From: Nakamurella alba
GTDB lineage: Bacteria > Actinomycetota > Actinomycetes > Mycobacteriales > Nakamurellaceae
DNA length: 64,000 bases
Assembly: GCF_009707545.1 (NCBI RefSeq)
Contig: NZ_WLYK01000011.1
Span: forward strand, 1 to 64,000
Reading direction: 5' to 3'
The number at the start of each line of letters is the position of its first letter. Within the stretch, counting starts at the first letter, position 1. Below the pieces are notes generated by a model. The model saw only the letters and a list, made by a program, of their open reading frames with translations, did no database searches and was not told the DNA's origin. Below, one piece after another: positions 15,491 to 22,874 of the stretch. Position numbers and translations under genes: made by a program.

Positions 15491-16684
15491 TCAGGCGGTG
15501 GCGTACCGGTTGGGCACGGAGGTGGGCAGGCCGATCAGCCCGCGCAGATTGGTGTCGGGGTAGGTCTCGCGGTGCTGCCCGCGGCGACGCAGCTCGGGCA
15601 CCAGATCGTCCGCGATCCGCGGGACGTCATCGGTGGCGACGCCGGGTCGAAGTCGGAATCCGTGATATCCCAGTGTGTTCCAGCTCTGCAACCGGTCGGC
15701 CAGGTCGGCGGCCGACCCGGCGAACACCAGCGTCTCGGTCTCCAGTGGTACGCGGCCGTCCAGGCGCCGCAGCCGGTCCGCACCCGACTCGTCCGGACCG
15801 TCGAGGAACACCACTACGTCCGCCCAGACCTGCAGCGGCTCGGGCGACTGCCGGGCCTGCACGACCGCGTCGCCGACCTCGGCGAGGATCCCGCGGGCGC
15901 GCTCGTCGTCGGTCGGGGTGACGAACACCAGGTCCGCGTGCGCCGCGGCCAGCAGGTAGGGCACGCGCCGGTGCGCCAGCAGGCTGATCACCGGCTGGCC
16001 CTGCGGCGACCGGGGGGTGATCGACGGTCCCCGGACGCTGAACCCGCTGCCCACGAAATCGATGTGGTGCACCTTCTCGCGGTCGATGAAGCGGCGGTGC
16101 TCGACATCGCGGATCTCGGCGTCGTCCTCCCAGCTGTCCCACAACCGGCGGACCACGTCGATGGCCTCGCCGGCCTCGTCGAACAGGTCGACCAGGAAGG
16201 CGGGCAGCTCGCCGGGCTCCAGTGCCTCCAGGTCCAGCGCCGGGATCTCCCGACGGCCGAACTGGGCGGCCTCACGGCCGAAACCGCCGGTGCGCACCTG
16301 CCATCCCGCCCGGCCCCGGGAGGTGTGGTCGAGGGTGGCGAGGGCCTTGGAGACGTGGAACGGCTCGGTGTGCGTGGTGGTCACCACCGGCACCAGGCCG
16401 ATGTGCCGGGTGACCGGCGCGACGCGGGCCGCGATGAGCAGGGCGTCCAGCCGGCCGCGCACCACGTCGGTCCGGTCGTCCTCCCGGTCGACCCGGTCGT
16501 ACTGCAGGGTCAGTGAGTCCTCGATGGTGACCAGATCCAGCGTTCCGCGTTCCGCGGTGGAGATGAGATCCGTCCAGTAGCCGGCCGAGAAAAGTTCTGC
16601 CGGACGTGATGTCGGCTCACGCCACGCGGCGGGATGCCAACCGGCGCCGTCGAGGGCGAGGCCGAGGTGGATATGGGTGGACAT
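15491..16684 (-). CDS. Luciferase-like flavin monooxygenase, short paralogue
   Basis: A 397-residue LLM-class enzyme. I chose the ATG at 16684 because GGAGG lies 4 bases upstream and similarity to the paralogue at 21174 begins there (G-L-A-L-D-G-A-G-W-H-P-A-A-W-R against S-V-A-L-T-G-A-G-A-H-P-G-A-W-R). Shared marks include A-E-R-G-T-L-D-L-V-T-I-E-D, T-E-P-F-H-V-S-K-A-L-A-T-L-D, S-W-E-D-D-A-E-I-R-D-V, and S-V-R-G-P-S-I-T-P-R-S-P-Q-G-Q-P-V. It is the first structural gene after SAM-IV module 3 and its leader peptide. With the long LLM downstream it may form a two-step oxidative pair. An open frame continues upstream to 16924 but runs through the leader region and is not used. Confidence 0.85.
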   Translation of the reverse strand: MSTHIHLGLALDGAGWHPAAWREPTSRPAELFSAGYWTDLISTAERGTLDLVTIEDSLTLQYDRVDREDDRTDVVRGRLDALLIAARVAPVTRHIGLVPVVTTTHTEPFHVSKALATLDHTSRGRAGWQVRTGGFGREAAQFGRREIPALDLEALEPGELPAFLVDLFDEAGEAIDVVRRLWDSWEDDAEIRDVEHRRFIDREKVHHIDFVGSGFSVRGPSITPRSPQGQPVISLLAHRRVPYLLAAAHADLVFVTPTDDERARGILAEVGDAVVQARQSPEPLQVWADVVVFLDGPDESGADRLRRLDGRVPLETETLVFAGSAADLADRLQSWNTLGYHGFRLRPGVATDDVPRIADDLVPELRRRGQHRETYPDTNLRGLIGLPTSVPNRYATA

Positions 16685-16705
16685 GAGACCTCCGGGGTCG
16701 GTGAT

Positions 16706-16742
16706 CCCGGCCGCGCGGCGACGACAGGTCGCCCCGGCCGGG
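16706..16742 (-). terminator. Hairpin between leader 3 and the monooxygenase operon
   Basis: Read on the minus strand, CCCGGCC pairs with GGCCGGG as the outer stem and GGCGAC with GTCGCC as the inner stem around CTGTC. The structure ends about 13 bases before the GGAGG ribosome site of the gene starting at 16684. No T-tract follows. It is a good candidate for the stem controlled by translation of the leader peptide. Confidence 0.5.
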
Positions 16743-16758
16743 CTGGTGGCTGGGGATG

Positions 16759-16851
16759 TCAGGAGCGACAGAGCGCGCCGGCGGTGACGCAGAGGTCGAT
16801 CTCGCGGCGCAGCACCGCGTGCAGGGTGGTCATCTCCAGCGAACCGGACAC
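16759..16851 (-). CDS. Cysteine-motif leader peptide 3
   Basis: A 30-residue ORF whose GTG at 16851 has GGAAGG about 9 bases upstream. An internal ATG (residue 7) is an alternative start, but its GGAG abuts it directly. The end reads V-L-R-R-E-I-D-L-C-V-T-A-G-A-L-C-R-S, with two cysteines. H is replaced by E in the usual RRHIDL motif. It lies between SAM-IV riboswitch 3 and the attenuator-like hairpin. Confidence 0.72.
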   Translation of the reverse strand: MSGSLEMTTLHAVLRREIDLCVTAGALCRS

Positions 16852-16871
16852 GGTTCGGGTCCTTCCGTCGA

Positions 16872-16984
16872 CGTCGCTTGCCCGGCATCGCTCCGACGCC
16901 GTGCCAGGTGTGATCCCGGGGCACCCCATCGAGTCGAAGGGTTGCCGTCCAGCCTGCCGGGCCAGTGGCTGGAACTCGTCACCT
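16872..16984 (-). promoter_or_regulatory. SAM-IV riboswitch 3
   Basis: On the minus strand the order AGGTGACGAGTTCCAGCC, GGACGGCAACCCTTCG, GATGGGGTGCCCCGGG, ATCACACCT, then GATGCCGGGCAAGCG follows the SAM-IV consensus. The AGGTG/CACCT closing stem is present. The element begins 7 bp after its -10 box. It leads the operon 16684-12235. Confidence 0.85.
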
Positions 16985-16990
16985 ACCCCG

Positions 16991-17045
16991 ACAGTAGGAC
17001 CTGTACCGGGCCCGTGCAAGCATCCGAGGAGTGAATCGGTTCACC
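16991..17045 (-). promoter_or_regulatory. Promoter of module 3 with palindromic operator
   Basis: On the minus strand GGTGAACCGATTCACT (17045-17030) lies 10 bp upstream of the -35 box TTGCAC (17019-17014). A 17-bp spacer leads to the -10 box TACTGT (16996-16991). Operator spacing is the same as in module 1. The region also serves as the upstream region of the divergent M20 gene. Confidence 0.6.
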
Positions 17046-17110
17046 CTGTCACTATGAGATAGGTTGCCAGGTATGTGCTTCCAGGCGCCGAACACTCTCC
17101 CGGTCCCGCA

Positions 17111-18478
17111 ATGACGGACGGCACCGGGGGACCGCGTCCGATCAGCACCGCCTTCCTGGATGCGCTGGGTCGCACGACGGACCGCAAGCGGGCAGCGTTC
17201 ACGCCACTGGATTCCCCGTTCGCCGGGGCCGGAGCCGCAACGGTGGAGGCCGTGCGAGCCGCGACGGAGTCGGGTCGGGAAGAGATCGTGGCACTGGGCC
17301 GGGAGATCCATGCGCATCCCGAGGAGGCGTTCCGGGAGCACCGCTCGGTGGCCATCATCACGGCCCTGCTCGGACGGCACGGCATCCCCGCCGCCGTCGG
17401 ATGGCACGACCTGGACACCGCCTTCCGGGCCGGCCTGACCGCCGAGGGTCCCGACGACGGCGCACCGGACCCGGATCGCGGGCCCACCGTCGCGATCCTG
17501 GCCGAGTACGACGCGCTTCCGCAGATCGGCCACGCCTGCGGTCACAACCTGATCGCCGCTGCCGCGGTCGGTGCGTTCCTCGGGTTGCACCGGGCGGTCG
17601 CCGCCGGGCTGCGTCTGCCCGGGCGTGTGCTGCTGCTGGGCACACCCGCGGAGGAGGGCAACTCCGGCAAGGAGATCCTGGCCCGCACCGGATTCTTCGA
17701 CGCGGTGGACGCCGCAATCATGGTGCACGGCTTCGGGTACGACGTGGTCGACCACCCGTTCCTGGGCCGCCGCCAGCTGCGGGTGACCTACCACGGGACC
17801 GCCGCGCACGCGTCGGCGAGCCCGTTCCTGGGGCGCAACGCACTGGATGCGGTGGTGCTGAACTACCAGGCGATCGGGCTGCTGCGGCAACACATCCCGC
17901 CCAGCGACCGGGTGCACGGCATCGTGCTCGAGGGCGGCGACCGGCCCAGTGTCGTGCCGGAGCGGGCCACGGTGGAGTACTACGTGCGCTCCGCCGATCC
18001 GGCCACCCTGAAGGACCTCTCCGAGCGGCTCGAGGACATCGCCCGCGGTATCGCGCTGGCCACCGGCACCCGCGCCGAACTCACCTGGGACCCGGTGCCG
18101 TTCAGCCTGCCGGTCCGGACGAACGGCCCGCTGGCCGCCCGCTGGGCGGTGCACCAGGAAGCGCTCGGCCGGACCGCCCTGGCGGGTGGCGTGGTGCCGG
18201 AGATCCTCGCCGCATCCACAGATTTCGGCAACGTCAGCGTCCGGATCCCCGGCATCCACCCGATGATCGCGGTCAGCCCGCCGGAGGTTGCCCTGCACAC
18301 CCGCGAGTTCGAGGCGGCGGCGGGATCCGCCGCCGGCGACGCAGCGGCGGTCCACGGCGCGATCGGCCTCGCACTGACCGCACTCGACTACCTGTCCGAT
18401 CCCGCCCTGCGATCCGCCGTCGGCCGGGACTTCGTCGACGCCGGCGGCGCGGTGGACGTGGCGGGGTACTTCGACTGA
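17111..18478 (+). CDS. M20-family amidohydrolase (AbgB/YxeP-like)
   Basis: A 455-residue metal-dependent amidohydrolase of the M20 family. Metal-site segments are visible: R-E-I-H-A-H-P-E, then A-E-Y-D-A-L-P-Q-I-G-H-A-C-G-H-N, in which the usual D of GHACGHD is N as in AbgB-type enzymes, and G-T-P-A-E-E-G. The small dimerisation domain follows (V-T-Y-H-G-T-A-A-H-A-S). Such enzymes remove acyl groups from N-acyl amino acids. In Bacillus, YtnL/YxeP-type members act in salvage of N-acetylated S-alkyl cysteines beside flavin monooxygenases, which fits this location. The ATG at 17111 has a weak ribosome site. A GTG at 17075 is an alternative start that adds 12 residues. It is divergent from the module 3 operon and may share its operator. 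Confidence 0.85.
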   Translation: MTDGTGGPRPISTAFLDALGRTTDRKRAAFTPLDSPFAGAGAATVEAVRAATESGREEIVALGREIHAHPEEAFREHRSVAIITALLGRHGIPAAVGWHDLDTAFRAGLTAEGPDDGAPDPDRGPTVAILAEYDALPQIGHACGHNLIAAAAVGAFLGLHRAVAAGLRLPGRVLLLGTPAEEGNSGKEILARTGFFDAVDAAIMVHGFGYDVVDHPFLGRRQLRVTYHGTAAHASASPFLGRNALDAVVLNYQAIGLLRQHIPPSDRVHGIVLEGGDRPSVVPERATVEYYVRSADPATLKDLSERLEDIARGIALATGTRAELTWDPVPFSLPVRTNGPLAARWAVHQEALGRTALAGGVVPEILAASTDFGNVSVRIPGIHPMIAVSPPEVALHTREFEAAAGSAAGDAAAVHGAIGLALTALDYLSDPALRSAVGRDFVDAGGAVDVAGYFD

Positions 18479-18486
18479 GCCGCGGT

Positions 18487-18894
18487 TCAGCCCTGCGGCG
18501 CGACCGGAGGGTCGGCAGGGAGTCCGGCGTCCTTCCAGGCCGGGAAACCGCCCTCGACGTGCACCACGTCGGTGAAGCCCTTCGCGATCAGGGCCGCGGC
18601 CACCGGGCCGGAGCCGCGGACCGAACCGCAGAGGACCACGATCGGGGTGTCCGGGCCGGTGACCTGGGGGAGACGGGTGGGGGAGTCCGCGTCGAAGAGG
18701 GCGTCGACCTGGAAGCGGTCGATCACGGTCGCGCCGGGGACCTCGCCGTTCGCCGAACGTCCGGCTTCGGAACGAGTGTCGACGAGGAAGGCCCCGGCGG
18801 CGATGCGGTCGGCGGCCTCCTGCGCGGAGACCAGCGGTGCCAGGGCGCCGGCGTCGTCGAGGGAGAGGTCAAGTGCGGGAGCGGTGTCGGACAT
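18487..18894 (-). CDS. Rhodanese-domain sulfurtransferase
   Basis: A 135-residue single-domain rhodanese. The active-site Cys is Cys89 in V-L-C-G-S-V-R-G, which keeps a six-residue loop. The N-terminal L-V-D-T-R-S-E-A-G-R-S and the C-terminal V-V-H-V-E-G-G-F-P-A-W-K motifs are typical. Proteins of this kind carry sulfane sulfur as a persulfide. It converges on the M20 gene and is divergent from the DUF1684 gene, with starts about 22 bases apart. The ATG at 18894 has no strong ribosome site, so the message may have a very short leader. A role in handling sulfur released by the nearby monooxygenases is plausible. Confidence 0.85.
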   Translation of the reverse strand: MSDTAPALDLSLDDAGALAPLVSAQEAADRIAAGAFLVDTRSEAGRSANGEVPGATVIDRFQVDALFDADSPTRLPQVTGPDTPIVVLCGSVRGSGPVAAALIAKGFTDVVHVEGGFPAWKDAGLPADPPVAPQG

Positions 18895-18916
18895 GGCACC
18901 AGCGTAGACTTGCCAC

Positions 18917-19753
18917 ATGAGCAGCACCGCAGTCGGTATCGCCTCGACGGACGACCGGGGCGTCGACGGTTTCACCGCCGCCTGGCAGGAATGGCACGCC
19001 GCACAGGAGGCGCGGTTGGCCGATCCGCACGGGTTCCTGGCCATCACCTCGCTGCACTTCCTCACCGCGGAGCCGGAGCGGTTCGCCGATGCCCCCGGTG
19101 TCTGGTCGACCGCCGCCGAGGGCGTGCTGGTGCGGTTGGACCCGGAGGACCGGCTCGAGGTGGACGGGGTCGTGATCACCGGTGAGCACCGGTTCGATCC
19201 CATCCCGGAGCGCGGCGGGATCAACGCGGTGTGGGGTGATGTCGTGCTGGAGATCGCCAGGCGCGGTGGGTACGACATCCTGCGGCCACGGCATCCCGAC
19301 AACGACCTGCGGGTGGCCTATCACGGCACCCCGGCGTTCGCGCCGGATCCGCGGTGGGCCGTGACCGGGCGGTTCGTGCCCTTCGACGAGCCGCGACCGA
19401 CCACGGTCGGGGCCTCGGTCGAGGGTCTGCAGCACGTGTACGACGCGCCCGGGCGGGTCGAGTTCGAGCTCTCCGGTGAGACTCTCGGGTTGACCGTCTT
19501 CAACGGGGCGACCCCCGGGAGCTTCATGGCCCTGTTCACCGATGCCACCTCCGGCGTGACCACCTACGCGGCGAACCGGTCCGTTCAGATCGCAGCTCCG
19601 GACGAGAACGGCGCCGTGTTGATCGATTTCAACCGGGCGTCCAATCTGCCCTGCGCCTACACCGATCTCGCGACCTGCCCGCTGCCGCCGGCGGGGAACC
19701 GGCTGCCGGTGGCGATCGAGGCCGGGCACAGGATCCCGTACGAGAGGTCCTGA
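18917..19753 (+). CDS. DUF1684 family protein
   Basis: A 278-residue protein of the DUF1684 family, recognised by the C-terminal I-D-F-N-R-A-S-N-L-P-C-A-Y-T-D and A-T-C-P-L-P-P-A-G-N-R-L-P-V segments. A W-x-x-W-H-x-x-x-E-x-x-L region lies near residues 23-34. The family is found in many bacteria and lacks a settled biochemical role. No signal peptide is seen. It is transcribed divergently from the rhodanese gene. Nothing visible ties it to sulfur apart from its position. Confidence 0.85.
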   Translation: MSSTAVGIASTDDRGVDGFTAAWQEWHAAQEARLADPHGFLAITSLHFLTAEPERFADAPGVWSTAAEGVLVRLDPEDRLEVDGVVITGEHRFDPIPERGGINAVWGDVVLEIARRGGYDILRPRHPDNDLRVAYHGTPAFAPDPRWAVTGRFVPFDEPRPTTVGASVEGLQHVYDAPGRVEFELSGETLGLTVFNGATPGSFMALFTDATSGVTTYAANRSVQIAAPDENGAVLIDFNRASNLPCAYTDLATCPLPPAGNRLPVAIEAGHRIPYERS

Positions 19754-19762
19754 GCCCGGCCC

Positions 19763-19816
19763 CGGCGGTCCCAGGACACCCGGCGGTCCTAGGACACCGG
19801 TCGCTCCTACGACACC
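19763..19816. repeat. Three imperfect 18-bp direct repeats
   Basis: Units CGGCGGTCCCAGGACACC (19763), CGGCGGTCCTAGGACACC (19781) and GGTCGCTCCTACGACACC (19799) lie in tandem between the convergent DUF1684 and LLM genes. The third unit overlaps the stop codon region of the LLM gene. Each unit contains a TCC-AGGA dyad. They may form part of a shared terminator. Confidence 0.6.
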
Positions 19817-21177
19817 AGGCTCGCGCCCTCGGACCGCTGCGGCACCGAGATGCCCAGGTGGTCTCGGAGGGTCGTGCCCTCGTACTCGGTCCGGTAGACG
19901 CCACGTTCCTGCAGCAGCGGCACGACGGTGTCCGCGAACTCGGCGAGCCCGCCCGGCACCAGGTGCGGGACCAGGATGAACCCGTCGGAGGCATCGGCCT
20001 GGACGTAGGAGTCGATGGTCTCGGCCACCGACTCCGGGGTGCCGATGAAGTTCTGCCGGGAGCTGGTCTCGATGACCGTCTCCCGCAACGACAGGCCTTT
20101 CGCCTCGGCGAGCGCCCGCCACTGCCGGGAGACCTCGATCGGATCCCGGTTCATCCGCACGCTCGCCCGGCCCTTGGCCAGGGTGTTCTCGCCCGGCACC
20201 GGGTCGAACTCGGGCAGCGGTCCGTCCGGGTCGCGGTCGCTGAGGTCGACGTTCCACAGCTGCTCGGCCAGCCGCAGTGCGCTCTGCCCGCTGACCTGCT
20301 GGCTCCGCACGTGCCGTGCGAGATCCTGCGCCTCGCTCTCGGTCTCGCCGATGGTGAAGGTGGCCGCCGGCAGCACCAGCAGGTCCGCGTGGGCGCGGCC
20401 GTACTTCGCCAGGCGGCCCTTGACGTCGGAGTAGAAGGCCTGCCCGGCCTCGAGGGTGCCGTGCCGGGAGAAGATGGCATCGGCGGAGGCGGCGGCGAAC
20501 TCGCGGCCCGCATCGGAGTCACCGGCCTGGAAGATCACCGGGCGGCCCTGCGGGGAGCGTGGGACGTCGAAGTGTCCGTCGATGTCGAAGAAGTCGTCGT
20601 GGATCGAGAACTCACCCGCCCGGTCGTCGGCCAGGAACCGGCCGGCCGCTGCGTCGGCCACCACGGCGCCGTCCGGCCACGAGTCGAACAGGCGCTGGGT
20701 GGCGTGCAGGAACGACTCCGCCCGCGCGTAGCGGTCACCTTCCGCGAGATAGCCACCACGGCGGAAGTTCTCGCCGGTGAAGGCATCCCAGGAGGTCACC
20801 ACGTTCCACGCGGCGCGACCGTCGGAGAGATGATCGAGAGTGGCGAACTGCCGTGCCACCTCGAACGGTTCGTTGAAGGTGGAGTTGATGGTGCCGGTCA
20901 GGCCGATCCGCTCGGTGACCGCGGCCAGCGCGGACAGGATGGTGAAGGTGTCCGGCCGGCCCACCACGTCCAGGTCGTAGATCTTCCCGTTCTGCTCCCG
21001 CAGCCGCAGACCCTCGGCCAGGAAGAGGAAGTCGAACTTGGCCTGTTCGGCGATCTGGGCGAACCTGACGAAGGAGTCGAACTCGATCTGGCTGCCCGAC
21101 TGGGGATCGCTCCAGACCGTCGTGTTGTTGACTCCGGGGAAGTGCGCGGCCAGGTGGACCTGCTTGCGGGGGGTCAT
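19807..21177 (-). CDS. FMN-dependent monooxygenase, NtaA/SnaA/DszA family, long paralogue
   Basis: A 456-residue LLM enzyme. The ATG at 21177 overlaps the stop of the upstream gene as ATGA; the frame is open further upstream but homology starts here. It carries Q-A-K-F-D-F-L-F-L-A-E-G, D-V-V-G-R-P-D-T-F-T-I-L-S-A-L-A-A-V-T, I-N-S-T-F-N-E-P-F-E-V-A-R-Q-F-A-T-L-D-H-L-S, and G-R-A-A-W-N-V-V-T-S. It is closely similar along its length to the protein of 14123-15475, which holds the same position in a parallel operon. Likely a YtnJ/YxeK-like monooxygenase for an organosulfur substrate, using FMNH2 from a reductase. Confidence 0.87.
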   Translation of the reverse strand: MTPRKQVHLAAHFPGVNNTTVWSDPQSGSQIEFDSFVRFAQIAEQAKFDFLFLAEGLRLREQNGKIYDLDVVGRPDTFTILSALAAVTERIGLTGTINSTFNEPFEVARQFATLDHLSDGRAAWNVVTSWDAFTGENFRRGGYLAEGDRYARAESFLHATQRLFDSWPDGAVVADAAAGRFLADDRAGEFSIHDDFFDIDGHFDVPRSPQGRPVIFQAGDSDAGREFAAASADAIFSRHGTLEAGQAFYSDVKGRLAKYGRAHADLLVLPAATFTIGETESEAQDLARHVRSQQVSGQSALRLAEQLWNVDLSDRDPDGPLPEFDPVPGENTLAKGRASVRMNRDPIEVSRQWRALAEAKGLSLRETVIETSSRQNFIGTPESVAETIDSYVQADASDGFILVPHLVPGGLAEFADTVVPLLQERGVYRTEYEGTTLRDHLGISVPQRSEGASLVS

Positions 21178-22331
21178 GCGAGGGCTCCGATGTCCGAAGA
21201 GACTGCTGCGTAACGGTTGGGGGCGACCGGGAGGTCGAGGCGGTCGCGGAGCGACTCGCTGAGGTACTCGGTCTCGCGCAGGCCGAGTCGGCGCAGTTCC
21301 GGTACCAGGGCGTGCACGATCACCTCGAGATCGGTCGGCAGGACGCCCGGCCACAGCCGGACGCCGTCGTAACCGGCCTGCTGCCGGTGCACCAGCAGGG
21401 CGGCGAGATCCGTTGGAGAGCCGGAGAACACGGCCGTACCGGTCGCGGCGGATGCGCCGTGCCGGTCGTCCAGCTCGGCGAGTCGGTCGGCGCCGGTGGT
21501 GTCCCGGTCGTCGAGGAACACCACCAGATCGGTGAGCCGGCGCTGCGCGGCGCCGCCGGTGGCGGCACGCAACCCGTCCAGTTCGGCGAGCGCCGTGGCG
21601 GCATCCGGGTCCGCGAGCGGATCGGTGAGAATCGCCACATCGGCCTGTGCGGCGGCGACACCGATGGCACCGTCGCCGGCTTCGCGGCCGGCAGCGACCA
21701 CCACCACCGGTTGGCCCTGCGGCGGCCGCGGCGTGATGGAGGGTCCGCGCACGGAGAAGTACGGCCCGGCGAAGTCGACGTAGTGCAGCTTGTCGATGTC
21801 CACGAACCGCCCGGTCGCCACGTCCCGGATCTCGGCGTCGTCCTCCCAGCTGTCCCAGAGCCGGCGCACCACCTCGACCCAGTCGGCGGCCTCCGCCCAG
21901 GCGTCGGCGGGAGGCAGCGGCGCGCGCCGGCCGACCAGGGCGTAGTCCTGGTCGGCGATCGAGATCTGCGGCAGCACACCGGCTCTGCCGCTGGAGACGT
22001 AGTCCAGGGTGGCGATCGCCTTGGACAGGTGGAACGGCTCGGTCTGCGAGGTCACGGCGGCGGGCACGATGCCGATGCGGCCGGTGGACGGAGCGATCCG
22101 GGCCGCCAGCAGTGTGGCGTCCAGGCGCAGTCCGACCTCGGACGGCCGCTGCGGATCGCGGCCGAAACCGTCCTCCAGCGTGACGAAGTCGAGGTGCGCA
22201 CGCTCCGCCGACAGCACCAGATCGGTCCAGTAGCGGGCCGAGGTCAGCTCACCGGGGCGGGCAGCGGGGGAGCGCCAGGCTCCGGGGTGGGCGCCGGCAC
22301 CGGTCAGCGCGACGGACAGGAAGAACGTCAT
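21174..22331 (-). CDS. Luciferase-like flavin monooxygenase, short paralogue
   Basis: A 385-residue LLM-class enzyme and the first gene after SAM-IV module 4. It aligns with the 397-residue protein of 15491-16684: S-W-E-D-D-A-E-I-R-D-V, Y-F-S-V-R-G-P-S-I-T-P-R-P-P-Q-G-Q-P-V and T-E-P-F-H-L-S-K-A-I-A-T-L-D are shared. The central region is shorter and the flavin-site P-R-S-P-Q has become P-R-P-P-Q. Its stop overlaps the start of the long LLM gene. The pair repeats the gene order of the module 3 operon, so one cassette probably arose by duplication of the other. Confidence 0.85.
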   Translation of the reverse strand: MTFFLSVALTGAGAHPGAWRSPAARPGELTSARYWTDLVLSAERAHLDFVTLEDGFGRDPQRPSEVGLRLDATLLAARIAPSTGRIGIVPAAVTSQTEPFHLSKAIATLDYVSSGRAGVLPQISIADQDYALVGRRAPLPPADAWAEAADWVEVVRRLWDSWEDDAEIRDVATGRFVDIDKLHYVDFAGPYFSVRGPSITPRPPQGQPVVVVAAGREAGDGAIGVAAAQADVAILTDPLADPDAATALAELDGLRAATGGAAQRRLTDLVVFLDDRDTTGADRLAELDDRHGASAATGTAVFSGSPTDLAALLVHRQQAGYDGVRLWPGVLPTDLEVIVHALVPELRRLGLRETEYLSESLRDRLDLPVAPNRYAAVSSDIGALA

Positions 22332-22352
22332 GGAGAGGCTTTCTCATCGGGG

Positions 22353-22406
22353 CGCTGCATCCGGGTGCGCGTGAACCCGGAAGCAGCGGAGGGAGTGGCC
22401 GGATGC
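22353..22406 (-). terminator. Switchable hairpin between leader 4 and the monooxygenase operon
   Basis: On the minus strand a two-part hairpin forms from CGCTGC/GCAGCG (outer) and CCGGGT/ACCCGG (inner), spanning 22388-22353. Just after the leader stop lies GCATCCGG (22406-22399), which is perfectly complementary over 8 bp to CCGGATGC (22364-22357) in the 3' arm of that hairpin. The two pairings exclude each other, as in terminator/antiterminator control by a translated leader. No T-tract is seen. Confidence 0.55.
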
Positions 22407-22408
22407 GG

Positions 22409-22495
22409 TCAGGCCGGACAGAGTGCGCTGTGCACTCGCTGCAGGTCGATGTGCCGACGGCTCACCAGGAGCATCGGGGTCACGGAAGTCCGCAC
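22409..22495 (-). CDS. Cysteine-motif leader peptide 4
   Basis: A 28-residue ORF starts at GTG (22495) behind GGAGGAG with about 8 bases of spacing. It ends V-S-R-R-H-I-D-L-Q-R-V-H-S-A-L-C-P-A. It contains one cysteine, three codons before the stop, and the first strand of the alternative pairing begins two bases after the stop. A stalled ribosome at that Cys codon would cover this strand. Confidence 0.75.
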   Translation of the reverse strand: MRTSVTPMLLVSRRHIDLQRVHSALCPA

Positions 22496-22529
22496 GGCGT
22501 GCTCCTCCTCGTGGTGGGCGTCGCCACCT

Positions 22530-22637
22530 GCTGGTTGCCCCGGCACGGTGCCGGGACCTGGTGTTCACCTGGGGCACCCCACAGCATGCGAGGGTTGCCG
22601 GTCAGCACGCCAGGGCCTGTCGCTGACACTCATCACC
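22530..22637 (-). promoter_or_regulatory. SAM-IV riboswitch 4
   Basis: On the minus strand GGTGATGAGTGTCAGCG, GGCAACCCTCG, GTGGGGTGCCCCAGG and AACACC follow the SAM-IV order. A CCCGGCA-CCG-TGCCGGG hairpin and GGCAACCAGC tail follow. The closing stem GGTG/CACC is present. It leads the monooxygenase pair 22331-19807. Confidence 0.85.
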
Positions 22638-22644
22638 TGCGGGC

Positions 22645-22672
22645 AGGGTACACAGGTCGGCCGAGGACCGGG
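22645..22672 (-). promoter_or_regulatory. Probable promoter of module 4
   Basis: A -10 box TACCCT preceded by TGTG (minus strand, 22650-22645) lies 8 bp before the riboswitch. No good -35 box is seen 17-18 bp upstream, and the palindrome of modules 1-3 is absent. An activator or alternative sigma factor may be needed. Confidence 0.4.
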
Positions 22673-22685
22673 GCCGGGAGCCTGC

Positions 22686-22714
22686 TTGACCCTTGTCGGG
22701 CAGCTGGTTACCGT
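22686..22714 (+). promoter_or_regulatory. Promoter of module 5
   Basis: A -35 box TTGACC (22686-22691), a 17-bp spacer and a -10 box TACCGT (22709-22714) lie 7 bp before the riboswitch. It is back to back with the module 4 promoter; the two -10 boxes are about 60 bp apart. Confidence 0.65.
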
Positions 22715-22720
22715 GAGGGA

Positions 22721-22832
22721 AGGTCATGAGTTCCAGCGCGAAGCTCCGGCTCGCTGGGCGGCAACCCTCCTCCGCGGTGGGGTGCTCCGGATGAGGACCT
22801 GGCCCTCCCGATCGGGACGGCAAGTGCGGAGT
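22721..22832 (+). promoter_or_regulatory. SAM-IV riboswitch 5
   Basis: AGGTCATGAGTTCCAGCG, GGCGGCAACCCTCC, CGGTGGGGTGCTCCGG and ATGAGGACCT follow the SAM-IV order. The AGGTC/GACCT closing stem is good, and a TCCCGATCGGGA stem and CGGCAAGTGCGG tail follow. This copy is nearest to the actinobacterial consensus. It leads the reductase-acetyltransferase and FAD-protein genes. Confidence 0.87.
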
Positions 22833-22874
22833 CACGTCGCAGCGACGGCTCCCGGGCAGGGAAGGACGACCGAC

